NCBI RefSeq assembly: GCF_900110865.1
Contig: NZ_FOFD01000006.1
Coordinates: 62,001 to 126,000 of the forward strand
DNA: 64,000 bases
Direction: 5' to 3'
Source of the DNA: Natrinema salaciae
Lineage (GTDB): Archaea; Halobacteriota; Halobacteria; Halobacteriales; Natrialbaceae
Positions 34,670 through 42,589 of this stretch are shown here, one piece after another; the stretch's first letter is position 1, and each line of letters begins with the position of its first letter. The notes under the pieces were generated by a model, which was given only the letters and a program-made list of their open reading frames with translations, was not told the DNA's origin and searched no databases. Both the position numbers and the translations under genes were made by a program.

Positions 34670-34927
34670 ATGACAAATACACAGGAATTCAAATTCTGTG
34701 TGAATGAGTTTTGCCCAGAATTTGGTAGACCTGTGAGAGTCAATTTCGATATTTGTCCAATGTGTAAGAGGGGGGAATTTGCAGTTGAAGAGGGCGTATT
34801 GATAGTAAACGGTGAAATATTAATGGATAGCCTTGATAGGGCACGAGTCCCTGTGACATATTGTCCAGACTGCGGAGAACCTGCACACGAAGAATCCAAT
34901 CCGCCACCGTGCTGGAACTGTGATTAG
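34670..34927 (+). CDS. Zinc-ribbon protein, AT-rich
   Basis: 85 aa from ATG 34670, 26 bases after a TTATTAG box. Two Cys pairs, CPMC (DICPMCKRGEF) and CPDC (YCPDCGEPAHEE), plus CWNC at the C-terminus suggest one or two zinc ribbons. Base composition is markedly AT-rich, like the next gene, which suggests both came from another source. It overlaps or abuts the membrane protein gene. Confidence 0.6.
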   Translation: MTNTQEFKFCVNEFCPEFGRPVRVNFDICPMCKRGEFAVEEGVLIVNGEILMDSLDRARVPVTYCPDCGEPAHEESNPPPCWNCD

Positions 34928-35495
34928 AATGGTTTCCACTACCCAACTCGGAGTTCTGATTGCGCTGCTTTTAGCCGCTGAGCTCCTCATCCGAGTTATT
35001 GTGAATCCGCGAAGATATTTTAGCAAGATACTAGATAAGGAGGAGCAAGAACATATTCGGGAATTCTCTCACAACTACCAATCTCGGGCTTTAGCAGTAG
35101 CTGGATTAGGCTTAGCACTGGGTTCAATTATTTTGTCTTCAGACTTCACCAACGGACAAGAGAATAACGCGTCCATCAACACTGTTATTTTTCTCATTGG
35201 TGTGTCAATTGGCTTGCTAATAATTTCTAATCAGACAAGTACTTTAACAAGGACGAGACAAATATTTTTTGCGTTGCAGAAACTAACCCTTGATTATGGA
35301 TTCCTGACGCTGATAGTGGCAATAATACTATTCTTTGAAACTAGGGCCCCCTCTGTAGGCCCCATTCTACTCATATCATTGGTTATAATAGCGGGAATTA
35401 GAAGCGTAGAATTGGGATACACTCTCTATATCGACTTGAAAATGTGGAAAAGAAATAGCGAAACGAGAGTGGGATATTTGAGAAAATTAGTATAA
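34920..35495 (+). CDS. AT-rich four-helix membrane protein
   Basis: 191 aa from GTG 34920; ATG 34929 would avoid the overlap with the previous stop. Hydrophobic helices lie at about 8-24, 58-76, 88-103 and 128-160, the last stretch probably double. Function unknown. It is coupled to the zinc-ribbon gene and has the same low GC content, so the pair looks like one transferred unit. Confidence 0.6.
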   Translation: MIRMVSTTQLGVLIALLLAAELLIRVIVNPRRYFSKILDKEEQEHIREFSHNYQSRALAVAGLGLALGSIILSSDFTNGQENNASINTVIFLIGVSIGLLIISNQTSTLTRTRQIFFALQKLTLDYGFLTLIVAIILFFETRAPSVGPILLISLVIIAGIRSVELGYTLYIDLKMWKRNSETRVGYLRKLV

Positions 35496-35660
35496 ATAGG
35501 AAGGTATGCTACTGAGTGACACCCAGATATTCGCTTGTCCATAAGCATCTGGTGCATATGTGGTGGAAATGTCGCTGACGGTGATTCGACTGTTCTGCTT
35601 CGGATAAATGTTCGTACAACCGTTTATCTGGGAACCATGATTTGCAGTTTCAATGCCGAT
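35487..35660 (-). pseudogene. 3' fragment of a secreted-type protein
   Basis: The minus-strand frame reads IGIETANHGSQINGCTNIYP, then KQNSRITVSDISTTYAPDAY, then GQANIWVSLSSIPSYLY and stop. Ser/Thr/Asn/Tyr content and beta pattern look like the C-terminus of an exported or pilin-like protein. Upstream the frame is replaced by the oppositely oriented 35653 gene. Likely a truncated remnant. Confidence 0.35.
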
Positions 35661-35904
35661 GAGCACGGCACCTGATTTCAACGACAACAAGCACAATGCG
35701 GAAGACGACTACGCCGGCTACCCCGTCGAGTGCGGGGACTGCGGTTCGCTCATCGTGGTACAATGGAACGCGAAACTTGAGGAGTATCATCTCGTATGCA
35801 AGTGTGCCTTCGGGCCCGCCGTCCCGTTCGACGCCGAGGATGAGTTCTACAGCGAGTGGGAGCGCGTCGAGACGCCGTGGATGCGGGGTGGTTTTGATGA
35901 CTGA
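35653..35904 (+). CDS. Small zinc-ribbon protein of the integrase-proximal set
   Basis: 83 aa; ATG 35653, or ATG 35659 two codons later. CGDCGSLIVVQWN near residue 27 and CKCAFGP near 49 give a possible four-Cys zinc site. Overlaps the next start by 8 bases (ATGACTGA), so it is first of a coupled trio leading toward the integrase. Confidence 0.6.
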   Translation: MPMSTAPDFNDNKHNAEDDYAGYPVECGDCGSLIVVQWNAKLEEYHLVCKCAFGPAVPFDAEDEFYSEWERVETPWMRGGFDD

Positions 35905-36274
35905 CACGCCGGCAGAGATCATCGAGACCGTGCGGCGGGCACACGAGTCCGGCGACCCGGTACGCGTCGACGCCACGGATGGTATGTGGGTCATCAGCCG
36001 CATCGATGTCATCGACATCGACGCGCCGCTCGGAGGTAGTCCGCAACGCGACGAGCCGTCGTACGGCGAGACTCGCGCCGTCCTACATCCGGAGGATATG
36101 ATGGCTGTCGAAGGTTATGCCTCGGGTGGCAGTATCCATGCCGAGGAACGTAGGAACGGATGCTGGGAGCGTCCGACCGTAGGCTGGGCAACTGAGGTGG
36201 ACGATAGCGGTAGTCCGCTGAGGTGGTACTCCTGCGAGATCGCTTCCGTCGAGGTGGTGAGTAGTGATGGGTGA
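35897..36274 (+). CDS. Hypothetical protein (second of coupled trio)
   Basis: 125 aa. Starts MTDTPAEIIETVRRAHESGD with a short helix, then a beta-rich segment (PVRVDATDGMWVISRIDVID). Overlaps both neighbours by 8 bases. No recognised family; possibly a compact DNA- or protein-binding domain. Confidence 0.6.
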   Translation: MTDTPAEIIETVRRAHESGDPVRVDATDGMWVISRIDVIDIDAPLGGSPQRDEPSYGETRAVLHPEDMMAVEGYASGGSIHAEERRNGCWERPTVGWATEVDDSGSPLRWYSCEIASVEVVSSDG

Positions 36275-36605
36275 CGAGATTGCCACCGTTGTGCGGCAGG
36301 CTGCCGACAATAGCGGATGGGCCGTGCTCCGACTTGCCGATGGTGGTGAGATCGGCGTCCGGATTGAGCGCGTCGAGATCACGGAGTCGGATGGAAAGTG
36401 GGGGACGCGTTCGCTGGCAGCCCCGTTCGCTCGCCCCCACGGCAGCGGGCCGGGGATGAGCGGCGTGTTGATCGCGTCGGAGCGGGCTCCGAATCGGTGG
36501 TGGGTGTGGGCAACGTGGCTAGAGGTAGGGCCGTCAGTGATCGACAACCGCCAAGCCCGCGTCGAGGACGTGGATCCCGTCTCTACGTCAGAAATAATCG
36601 AGTAG
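36267..36605 (+). CDS. Hypothetical protein (third of coupled trio)
   Basis: 112 aa from ATG 36267 (GTG 36264 also possible). MGDEIATVVRQAADNSGWAV then beta strands; its opening VRQAADNSGWAVLRLADGGE resembles VRRAHESGDPVRVDATDG in the preceding protein, suggesting a duplicated fold. It is convergent with the integrase, 8 bases between stops. Confidence 0.6.
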   Translation: MGDEIATVVRQAADNSGWAVLRLADGGEIGVRIERVEITESDGKWGTRSLAAPFARPHGSGPGMSGVLIASERAPNRWWVWATWLEVGPSVIDNRQARVEDVDPVSTSEIIE

Positions 36606-36613
36606 CACTCTCG

Positions 36614-37732
36614 TCACATCCTGTCAAGGGCGTCTCGTCTGTCCTCTGGCGGCGTCTGATCGTAACGCATCGTAGTCTGCTCGGAGCGATGGCGAAGCTG
36701 AGACTGCGCGGCTGCGAGTCCTTCTTCGCGAGCCATATACGTGCCCGTGGAATGGCGGATCGAGTACCACGAGATGTCACGGTTCTCCGTCTCAATTCCA
36801 GCTTCGTCGCAGAGTTTGCCGAGGAGGTAGTTGAGAGCACTCGAGCCGTACGGATTTCCCTGTGACGTGAGCCAGAGGTAGTCAGAGTCGTCGTACTTGG
36901 GACGTGTCTCGCGTTCGGCGAGCCAGCGGTCGAGATGGCGGGCTGTGTCCTCGCGGAGACTGACCGTCCAGTTTTCACCGCCGTTCGTGCCTTTCGAATC
37001 CTGCTCCTTTGGGATCCGCAACACCGCGTTTGCGGTGTCCACCCACGAGACGCGTGCGCGTTCGACTTCGATGGGGCGCAAGCCGGTATCCAGACCGGTG
37101 GCAACGAGCGAAGGCACCTTCCAACTCGTCGCTTTCTCCCACTCTTCGCGTCCGACCTCGTGTTTCGGCATTTCGAATCGTTGTGCGAGGTATATCTTCC
37201 AACGATCGCGCTCGTCAGGGTCGACGTAGTCGTATGATGGAATACTACCGTAATTGAGACCGGCGTCACGGATACGTTGCCGTTCCTCGAGCGTGAGGTA
37301 ATCGCGAGCGTGGTGGGAGGTCTGGTTCGGTGTGTAGGTCGTTTCAGGTTCCCACTCGTCAGCGCCTTTCTCGTGCGCTTGCCACCACATGTACCGTTTG
37401 AGGGCCTTCACATACTGATTCTTGTTTTCGTCGCCCCAGTCCTTGTACTTCATCTCATCGACGAATTCGTCCGCGTGTTCGTGCGTCAACGAGGCCGTGT
37501 ACCCTTCGCGTTCCCACACCCACCGGTAGATCTTCGAGAGACGATAGGCAGTGCTCTCCACTACGCTCTCGCTGTACCCTTTGCCTTCGTCGGGATTCTT
37601 GCCCGACTGCCAGAGCCACGTGAGGACGTCGCGGCGGTGGTCTCGGTAGTCCTTGATTTGGAGTTGGTTGAGGTTCTTCGCGTCGATGTCGTGGACGAGA
37701 GGGATGCCGTCCGGGAGTTTGGCGTCGCTCAT
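36614..37732 (-). CDS. Tyrosine recombinase (integrase) of the element
   Basis: 372 aa from ATG 37732; the frame stays open through the tRNA, but that extension is not protein-like. An N-terminal SAM-like core-binding domain (VESTAYRLSKIYRWVWEREG) is followed by the catalytic domain: TGLDTGLRPIEVERAR (Arg), WYSIRHSTGTYM (Arg-His), QLRHRSEQTTMRYDQ (His and the nucleophile Tyr). It lies 164 bases from the 3' end of tRNA-His, the usual target layout of archaeal elements. A TAGTTTTC site just upstream of its start may give autoregulation. Confidence 0.9.
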   Translation of the reverse strand: MSDAKLPDGIPLVHDIDAKNLNQLQIKDYRDHRRDVLTWLWQSGKNPDEGKGYSESVVESTAYRLSKIYRWVWEREGYTASLTHEHADEFVDEMKYKDWGDENKNQYVKALKRYMWWQAHEKGADEWEPETTYTPNQTSHHARDYLTLEERQRIRDAGLNYGSIPSYDYVDPDERDRWKIYLAQRFEMPKHEVGREEWEKATSWKVPSLVATGLDTGLRPIEVERARVSWVDTANAVLRIPKEQDSKGTNGGENWTVSLREDTARHLDRWLAERETRPKYDDSDYLWLTSQGNPYGSSALNYLLGKLCDEAGIETENRDISWYSIRHSTGTYMAREEGLAAAQSQLRHRSEQTTMRYDQTPPEDRRDALDRM

Positions 37733-37749
37733 AGCTGTATTTGTCCTGA

Positions 37750-37885
37750 TAGTTTTCCGTAATCGCCGGACGGCGTGGGGATTGGGTATGAGATTTCTTT
37801 TCAGCCTTTTCGGCACCCCGGTAACCTTGGGTGATCGCCGGGATACGGATTCTTTGCCAGAGGCTCTGAACCCCGTAGTTTTCGG
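37750..37885. repeat. Candidate integrase arm-type direct repeats
   Basis: TAGTTTTC at 37750-37757 and 37876-37883, and ATCGCCGG at 37762-37769 and 37834-37841, all between the integrase start and the tRNA 3' end. Short direct repeats in this location are typical arm-binding sites, but no functional evidence exists here. Confidence 0.35.
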
Positions 37886-37895
37886 AGAATTGGGA

Positions 37896-37968
37896 GTCCG
37901 GGTGCGAGAATCGAACCCGCGTCTCAGCCTCCACAAGGCTGAAGGATAACCACTACCCCAACCCGGAC
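37896..37968 (-). tRNA. tRNA-His (anticodon GTG), integration site
   Basis: Minus strand. G-1 pairs with C73; acceptor TCCGGGT/ACCCGGA; anticodon stem CAGCC/GGCTG with loop TTGTGGA giving GTG; T-arm CGCGGGTTCGATTCTCGCA. The 3' end faces the integrase, and downstream genes are backbone-like. A TATTTTAG box about 36 bases upstream is a likely promoter. No second copy of the 3' half was seen in the window. Confidence 0.95.
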
Positions 37969-38148
37969 GCGCTTGCAGGTTATCCTACAGCCGGTTGGAC
38001 TAAAATACGTTACGACTCCGCGACGGATGTGTGGGTCTCCGTACCGCGGGATTTCGCCACTCTCGAGTGTCCCATGGTATCTCTCCGCACTCGAGCCGAC
38101 TCGCGACCGAGACGTTTTTCGACCTACGGCCGCTAGCGCCCCCAACGC

Positions 38149-38604
38149 GTGGCCATCACCGACAAGATCTACATCAAGAACCACCGCCAGCTCAGCTCCC
38201 AGCTCGAGACGAACATCCCCAAAGGGGCGTTCAAGGGGGCGACGCTGGACATGCTCTTCCAGGGCGACGGCCTCGAGAAGCTAGACGACGCGACTCGAGA
38301 CCGGGTGCTCGATTTCACGCAGGACTTCCTCGACTGTAGCTGCGACAACAATCCCTACTGTGGCTGCCCCGAGCGGAAGTTCATCAGGTACCTCCTCGAG
38401 TTGCGCGCGCAGGGACTGGGCCCGGACGCGATCGTCGACGTGATGACCGACGATTACATGGTCTACGCCTACCCGGGCGACGTTCTCTCCTTCCTCGACA
38501 ACGGCGTTCGAACGCTCGAGGCGGCCGAAGGGCTCGCCCGGGTGGACGGCGCGGACGAGAAGCGCGACGAGATCCGGCGGGCGAAACGGGAACTCGAGCG
38601 ATAG
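38149..38604 (+). CDS. Conserved haloarchaeal Cys-rich protein (DUF5814-like)
   Basis: 151 aa with a GTG start. MAITDKIYIKNHRQLSSQLE and the cluster DCSCDNNPYCGCPERKF (near 62) look like a conserved haloarchaeal family, from memory DUF5814. The four Cys may bind a metal. First backbone gene after the tRNA. Confidence 0.75.
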   Translation: MAITDKIYIKNHRQLSSQLETNIPKGAFKGATLDMLFQGDGLEKLDDATRDRVLDFTQDFLDCSCDNNPYCGCPERKFIRYLLELRAQGLGPDAIVDVMTDDYMVYAYPGDVLSFLDNGVRTLEAAEGLARVDGADEKRDEIRRAKRELER

Positions 38605-38702
38605 CGGTCGCGACCGACGCGGGAGCGTTCTCCGGAACGACCGGCGTCTCGTCTCCCGTCTCGCGCGTTCCGTCTTCCCGTCTCTCGTCGACTGTCTACC
38701 GC

Positions 38703-39104
38703 CTACCGCAGCTGGTACGATTCCTCGTCGTCTAACTCGTCGAGCAGCAGCACCTCGTCCTCCTCGTCCTCGAGTCGGTCCTGCAGGTCGTTGACGTAGC
38801 CTTTGTACTCGTCGAGTTGCTCGCGGAGGTGTTCGGTCTCGAGTTCCAGCCGTTCGTGTTCGCGGATGAACCGCTTCGGGACTTCGACGGTCGGCGGGAA
38901 CGAGATCTCCTCATCGTCGTTCGCGCGAGCCTCGAGGTCGTCCTCGGGGACGACCTCGACCTGGCCGTCGTGTTCGACGAGCTGGTCGACGTAGTCCCGA
39001 AAGACGGCGGACAGCGAGATGTCGCGTTCCTCGGCGATCGCCTGGAGCGCCTCGAACGCGTCCTCGTTGACCCGGAACGAGATGGTCTTGTTCTTGTTCC
39101 CCAT
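38703..39104 (-). CDS. Ribbon-helix-helix protein with coiled coil
   Basis: 133 aa. KNKTISFRVNEDAFEALQAI then AEERDISLSAVFRDYVDQLV is a clear RHH/CopG-type DNA-binding domain. Residues about 85-120 form an acidic coiled coil (HLREQLDEYKGYVNDLQDRL). Probable transcriptional regulator. Confidence 0.75.
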   Translation of the reverse strand: MGNKNKTISFRVNEDAFEALQAIAEERDISLSAVFRDYVDQLVEHDGQVEVVPEDDLEARANDDEEISFPPTVEVPKRFIREHERLELETEHLREQLDEYKGYVNDLQDRLEDEEDEVLLLDELDDEESYQLR

Positions 39105-39211
39105 CGATACCCCTACTCCTCGTTCACGGAACTTAACTATTCGTCAGACGAACGGTTCGATCGACGGGTCGCCCGTCCGCTCGAGCGGCTCGCGGCGACC
39201 CCGGAGCGGCC

Positions 39212-39409
39212 GCGCTCGAGGTGACGCCCGTGCTCGTCGGATACGGCGAGGCGGATCCGCACGTCGATCCCGACCGCGTTACCGAGTCAATCCGCGCGTT
39301 CGAGCGGGCGGACACTGCGGTCGACGAGCGGTGCGATCCCGACGCGGGCCACGAAGTCACCGACGACGAGTTCGCGGCGATCGGTGCGATGCTCGAGGCC
39401 GTGTTGTGA
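39212..39409 (+). pseudogene. 3' fragment of an alpha/beta hydrolase
   Basis: TPVLVGYGEADPHVDPDRVT followed by ESIRAFERADTA and AGHEVTDDEFAAIGAMLEAV is the C-terminal part of carboxylesterase/dienelactone-hydrolase proteins, including the catalytic Asp (EADPHV) and His (GHEV). The nucleophile domain is missing upstream, where the RHH gene promoter lies. Likely a relic of a deleted gene; expression as a 62-aa product from GTG 39221 cannot be excluded. Confidence 0.55.
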
Positions 39410-39459
39410 GATCTCTCCGCGGCTGGCGGTCCGAAAACGGAGAATCGAGCTGCCCGCGC

Positions 39460-40104
39460 TCAGACCGTCGCTTCCGGGTCGTCGCTCCCTTCGACGGTCT
39501 CGAGGCTCTCGAGGGCCTGGATCACGTCGTTGCGGTAGTTGACGACGGGCGAGTCGTACCGCTCGCGAGCCATCTCCGCGTACTCGTTGGTCGGTGCGGT
39601 CGAGCCGCTCTCCGGCGCTTCCTGTTCGGCTTCCCACTGCTCGAACGCCTCGATGCGATCGAGGGTGCGCTCGGCCGTTTCGACGACCCAGCGGTCGCGT
39701 GTGGCGTCGTCGACGACCGAGATGGATTCGGGTCGCAGGGAGACGTTGACGGTGCCGTCGTCGGTCTCGTAGGTGCGGGGTTTGCCGACGACCGAGACGT
39801 AGGCCGGCGGCTCCGTGTCTCGCAGGACCGAAGCCGCCTCCGGCTGGTACTGGCCGGCGTAGACGAAGAACGTCCCGGTCGGGTCGACGACCCGGCCGCG
39901 CCAGTACTCGCTCTCGTCGCCGACGTCCTCGGTTTCGGTGAGGGTTCCGGCGACGAACACGCGGTTCGCGCGATCGCCCGTCGGGAGCAGGGCGTAGTTG
40001 GGCGCGCGCTCGTCGTCGCTCTCTTTGAACGTGTACGTCGAATCGTTGAATTCGGATGCGAAGACGCGGCGAGCGACTTCGCGGGTGAGTTCGGACTGGC
40101 TCAT
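39460..40104 (-). CDS. rpap3: RPA-associated protein (Rpap3-like, COG3390)
   Basis: 214 aa. An OB-fold-like core (NRVFVAGTLTETEDVG...WRGRVVDPTGTFFVYAGQYQ) with the family features of haloarchaeal RPA-associated proteins. It starts 1 base after the upstream rpa stop, so the two are co-expressed. In Haloferax such a protein binds its cognate RPA and supports DNA repair. Confidence 0.85.
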   Translation of the reverse strand: MSQSELTREVARRVFASEFNDSTYTFKESDDERAPNYALLPTGDRANRVFVAGTLTETEDVGDESEYWRGRVVDPTGTFFVYAGQYQPEAASVLRDTEPPAYVSVVGKPRTYETDDGTVNVSLRPESISVVDDATRDRWVVETAERTLDRIEAFEQWEAEQEAPESGSTAPTNEYAEMARERYDSPVVNYRNDVIQALESLETVEGSDDPEATV

Positions 40105-40105
40105 G

Positions 40106-41035
40106 TTACATCGACCTCGCTTTGATCAGCAGTTCCTCGGGATCCGCCGGCCCGTCGAGTTCCTCGACGTCGTCGGCCAGGACGTACCGACCGAAGGTCG
40201 GCCCCTCGATGCGGTAGTAGGTGCCGACGATGTCCGCGGCGATCTCGTCGGCGACGACGGTCGTATCGAGCGCGTCCATCGCCATGTCCTTGGCTTCCTC
40301 GAGACTCAGGCCGGTCAGCGCTTCGGTCGCATCCTTGTCGAAGATGACCTCGTGAGCGTCGATGCCGTCGTCGACGACGGCCTTGATCCGGAGGTCGAAC
40401 TCGCCGTCGCCCTCGCCGTGTTCGTTACAGCGGCCGTTCTGGAGGACGCGGGTACAGTCCTCCACCGGACAGCGTTTGATGAGACCGCTGCCGCTTTGCA
40501 TGTCGACCAGTGCGCCCTCGATCTCGCTGGTGTCGTCGCCGACCTCGAGGTCCTCGTCGAGTTCCTCGATGACTGTCGTCGAGTTGAGTTTGACGGAGTA
40601 CCGGCCCTGGTACTCGTCGGTGACGACGTTCCGAAGCTCGTAGACACCGCCTTCCTCGAGCGCGGGAAGGTCGGATTTGGCCCACTTGGTGAACTTGATC
40701 GTCCCCGTCGGATCGCCGAGCAGGCCGACCTGCGCGACCGAGTCGCTGCGGGGATCCCAGAGTTCGATGACCTTGGCCGTCAGGTCGATCCACTCCTCGG
40801 GTTCGTCGACGTCCTCGACGTTGACGGCCTCGCTGTCGCCCCCCGAGATGTCCTCTCGTTCGAGGCCGGCCTCTTCGAGGTAGTGGTTGGTGACGCTCCG
40901 GCGCGCCTCGTCCATCGGTACTTTGTACTCGTCGACGAGCGTAGTCAGGCGCTCTTCGACGTCCTCGACGGCGACGTCGAGGTGGTCCGAAAACTGCTCG
41001 TGGATGTCGTCCGCGTGTTGTCGTACGTCGCTCAT
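40106..41035 (-). CDS. rpa3: Replication protein A, Rpa3-type single-strand DNA-binding protein
   Basis: 309 aa from ATG 41035 (the longer in-frame start at 41062 adds basic residues not typical of the family). One clear OB fold (WIDLTAKVIELWDPRSDSVA...) and a zinc-finger region RCPVEDCTRVLQNGRCNEHG near 195. The single OB fold plus zinc finger and the adjacent rpap gene match Rpa3 (about 310 aa in Haloferax) rather than multi-OB Rpa1. Core replication and repair function. Confidence 0.88.
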   Translation of the reverse strand: MSDVRQHADDIHEQFSDHLDVAVEDVEERLTTLVDEYKVPMDEARRSVTNHYLEEAGLEREDISGGDSEAVNVEDVDEPEEWIDLTAKVIELWDPRSDSVAQVGLLGDPTGTIKFTKWAKSDLPALEEGGVYELRNVVTDEYQGRYSVKLNSTTVIEELDEDLEVGDDTSEIEGALVDMQSGSGLIKRCPVEDCTRVLQNGRCNEHGEGDGEFDLRIKAVVDDGIDAHEVIFDKDATEALTGLSLEEAKDMAMDALDTTVVADEIAADIVGTYYRIEGPTFGRYVLADDVEELDGPADPEELLIKARSM

Positions 41036-41204
41036 TGTTTCTCGCCTCCTCTTTGGTTTCACTGGGAGGCATACGTCCGTTCGCGCCCGATAGTATTTAA
41101 AGTACCGCCACCAGAGCGAAAGTGAACAGCCGCGAAAGAAACCGCCGGACGGCGTCGAGGGATCGTTTCGGGATCGCGGGCCGTCGCGGAGCGGTTGGGC
41201 CCCG

Positions 41205-42095
41205 CTACCGATCGCTGCTGTCGAGTGCTGCCTCGACGGCGTCGCTGATCGCTTCGGTGCCGCCGTCGTCGACGGGGACCAGCGGCGGGCGGACCTCGTC
41301 GGTGGGAACGACGCCGCGTTCGGTCAGCGCCGTCTTCGTCGCCGGCGCGAAGCCGTGGGTCGTACACGCCTCGAACAGCGGCGAGATCGCGTCGCGCTGT
41401 AGTTCGCGCCCGCGCTCGTCCGCGGCGCGCTCGAACGCCGCTTGCAGGACCTCGGGGACGACGTTCGACAGCGCGTTGATCCCGCCGTCGGCACCCATCC
41501 GCAGGGCGGGCACCAGCAGGGCGTCGTACCCCTGCAGACACAGGAACTCGTCGGGCGTCTTCTCGAGCACGGACAGGAAATACGCGAGGTCGCCGCTCGA
41601 GTCCTTGATTCCGATCGTCCGGTCGTGGTCCGCGACGGCGGCGACGGTCTCGGGTTCGATGCGCTGGCCGGTACACTGGGGGATGTTGTACAGCAGGACG
41701 GGGAGCGAGGCGTCCGCGAGAACGGCCTCGAAGAACTGCCGGTTCCCGTCCGGCGCGGTCGCGGTGGTGAAGTAGGGGGCGACGATCGCGGCGGCGTCGG
41801 CACCGGCTTCGGCGGCGCGGTCGATAGCCGCGACCGTTTCGCCGACGCTCGTCGCGGCGGCCCCCGCGACGACGGGGACGTCGGCGTGGTCGACGGTCGC
41901 CTCGACGACGCGGCGGTGCTCCTCGGCCGTCAGCGCCGGGAACTCGCCGGTCGTCCCGCAGGGGAAGATCGCGTCGATACCGCCCTCGTGGAGGTGTGCG
42001 ACCAGGTCGGCGAGCGCCGACTCGTCGATCGACCCCTCGTCGAACGGGGTCACCGTCGGGCAGGTGATCCCTCGGAGTGCATCGCGGATAGCCAT
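41205..42095 (-). CDS. DapA-family aldolase (dihydrodipicolinate synthase / KD(P)G aldolase type)
   Basis: 296 aa from ATG 42095. TIM-barrel DapA signatures: PCGTTGEFPALTAEEH (near 44), the Tyr in VLLYNIPQCTGQ (near 134) and the Schiff-base Lys in TIGIKDSSGD (near 160). In haloarchaea this group includes KDPG/KDG aldolases of the semi-phosphorylative Entner-Doudoroff path as well as DapA, and the exact substrate cannot be read from sequence. No dap genes adjoin it. Confidence 0.82.
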   Translation of the reverse strand: MAIRDALRGITCPTVTPFDEGSIDESALADLVAHLHEGGIDAIFPCGTTGEFPALTAEEHRRVVEATVDHADVPVVAGAAATSVGETVAAIDRAAEAGADAAAIVAPYFTTATAPDGNRQFFEAVLADASLPVLLYNIPQCTGQRIEPETVAAVADHDRTIGIKDSSGDLAYFLSVLEKTPDEFLCLQGYDALLVPALRMGADGGINALSNVVPEVLQAAFERAADERGRELQRDAISPLFEACTTHGFAPATKTALTERGVVPTDEVRPPLVPVDDGGTEAISDAVEAALDSSDR

Positions 42096-42276
42096 GTCCG
42101 TGGGTTCGTCCGGCCGGACAAAACCGTTGTCGCCGCCGACAAACGGCTCCGTCGACACGCTCGGCAACCCGAGGCGATCGGCCGTCGGTTGGCGTTTCGA
42201 TCCGTCGGAACGAGTGGCGACTCTCGCACCCACGACGGCCAACAGTATATGTGCCCGGCGGCCGAACGATGGGCCA

Positions 42277-42588
42277 ATGGCGGATCGGCGTCAGCTCGAG
42301 CGGTTCCTCCGATCGACGCTCCAGGAGGCAGGCGAGCAGTTCGAGGAGCTTCGCAGATCGACCGACGAGCAACTCGAGGAGGCCCGCGATTCGTACGAAG
42401 TGGCAAAGAACGCCCGCGGACTCCCCTCGGACGAGGCGGGGCGGGTGAAGATCGTCTGTCGGCGCTACGCCGAACAGCGGGCGGCGAAGCTCGACGAGGA
42501 GTACCGACCGGCCTGTTACGAGGCGGGCCATCCCGACTGCGAGGGGTGCGCGGAGGACGTCCGGGACGGGCGGATCGAAACCTGGTGA
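42277..42588 (+). CDS. Conserved haloarchaeal protein of unknown function
   Basis: 103 aa. A helical N-terminus (RQLERFLRSTLQEAGEQFEE) and a C-terminal block VCRRYAEQRAAKLDEEYRPA followed by CYEAGHPDCEGCAEDV with several Cys. The start follows a TATATG box by about 28 bases, so it is leaderless. It ends 1 base before the nucleotidyltransferase start. Confidence 0.7.
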   Translation: MADRRQLERFLRSTLQEAGEQFEELRRSTDEQLEEARDSYEVAKNARGLPSDEAGRVKIVCRRYAEQRAAKLDEEYRPACYEAGHPDCEGCAEDVRDGRIETW

Positions 42589-42589
42589 G

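Noticed and set aside
1-37890. A second copy of the tRNA-His 3' half as the opposite attachment site
   Set aside because: Scanned by eye for the GGGTGCGAGAATCGAACC core and found none inside the window; the eye scan is not proof of absence.
37733-37936. N-terminal extension of the integrase through the tRNA-His gene
   Set aside because: The added residues derive from the tRNA and att region; ATG 37732 gives the usual integrase length and N-terminus.
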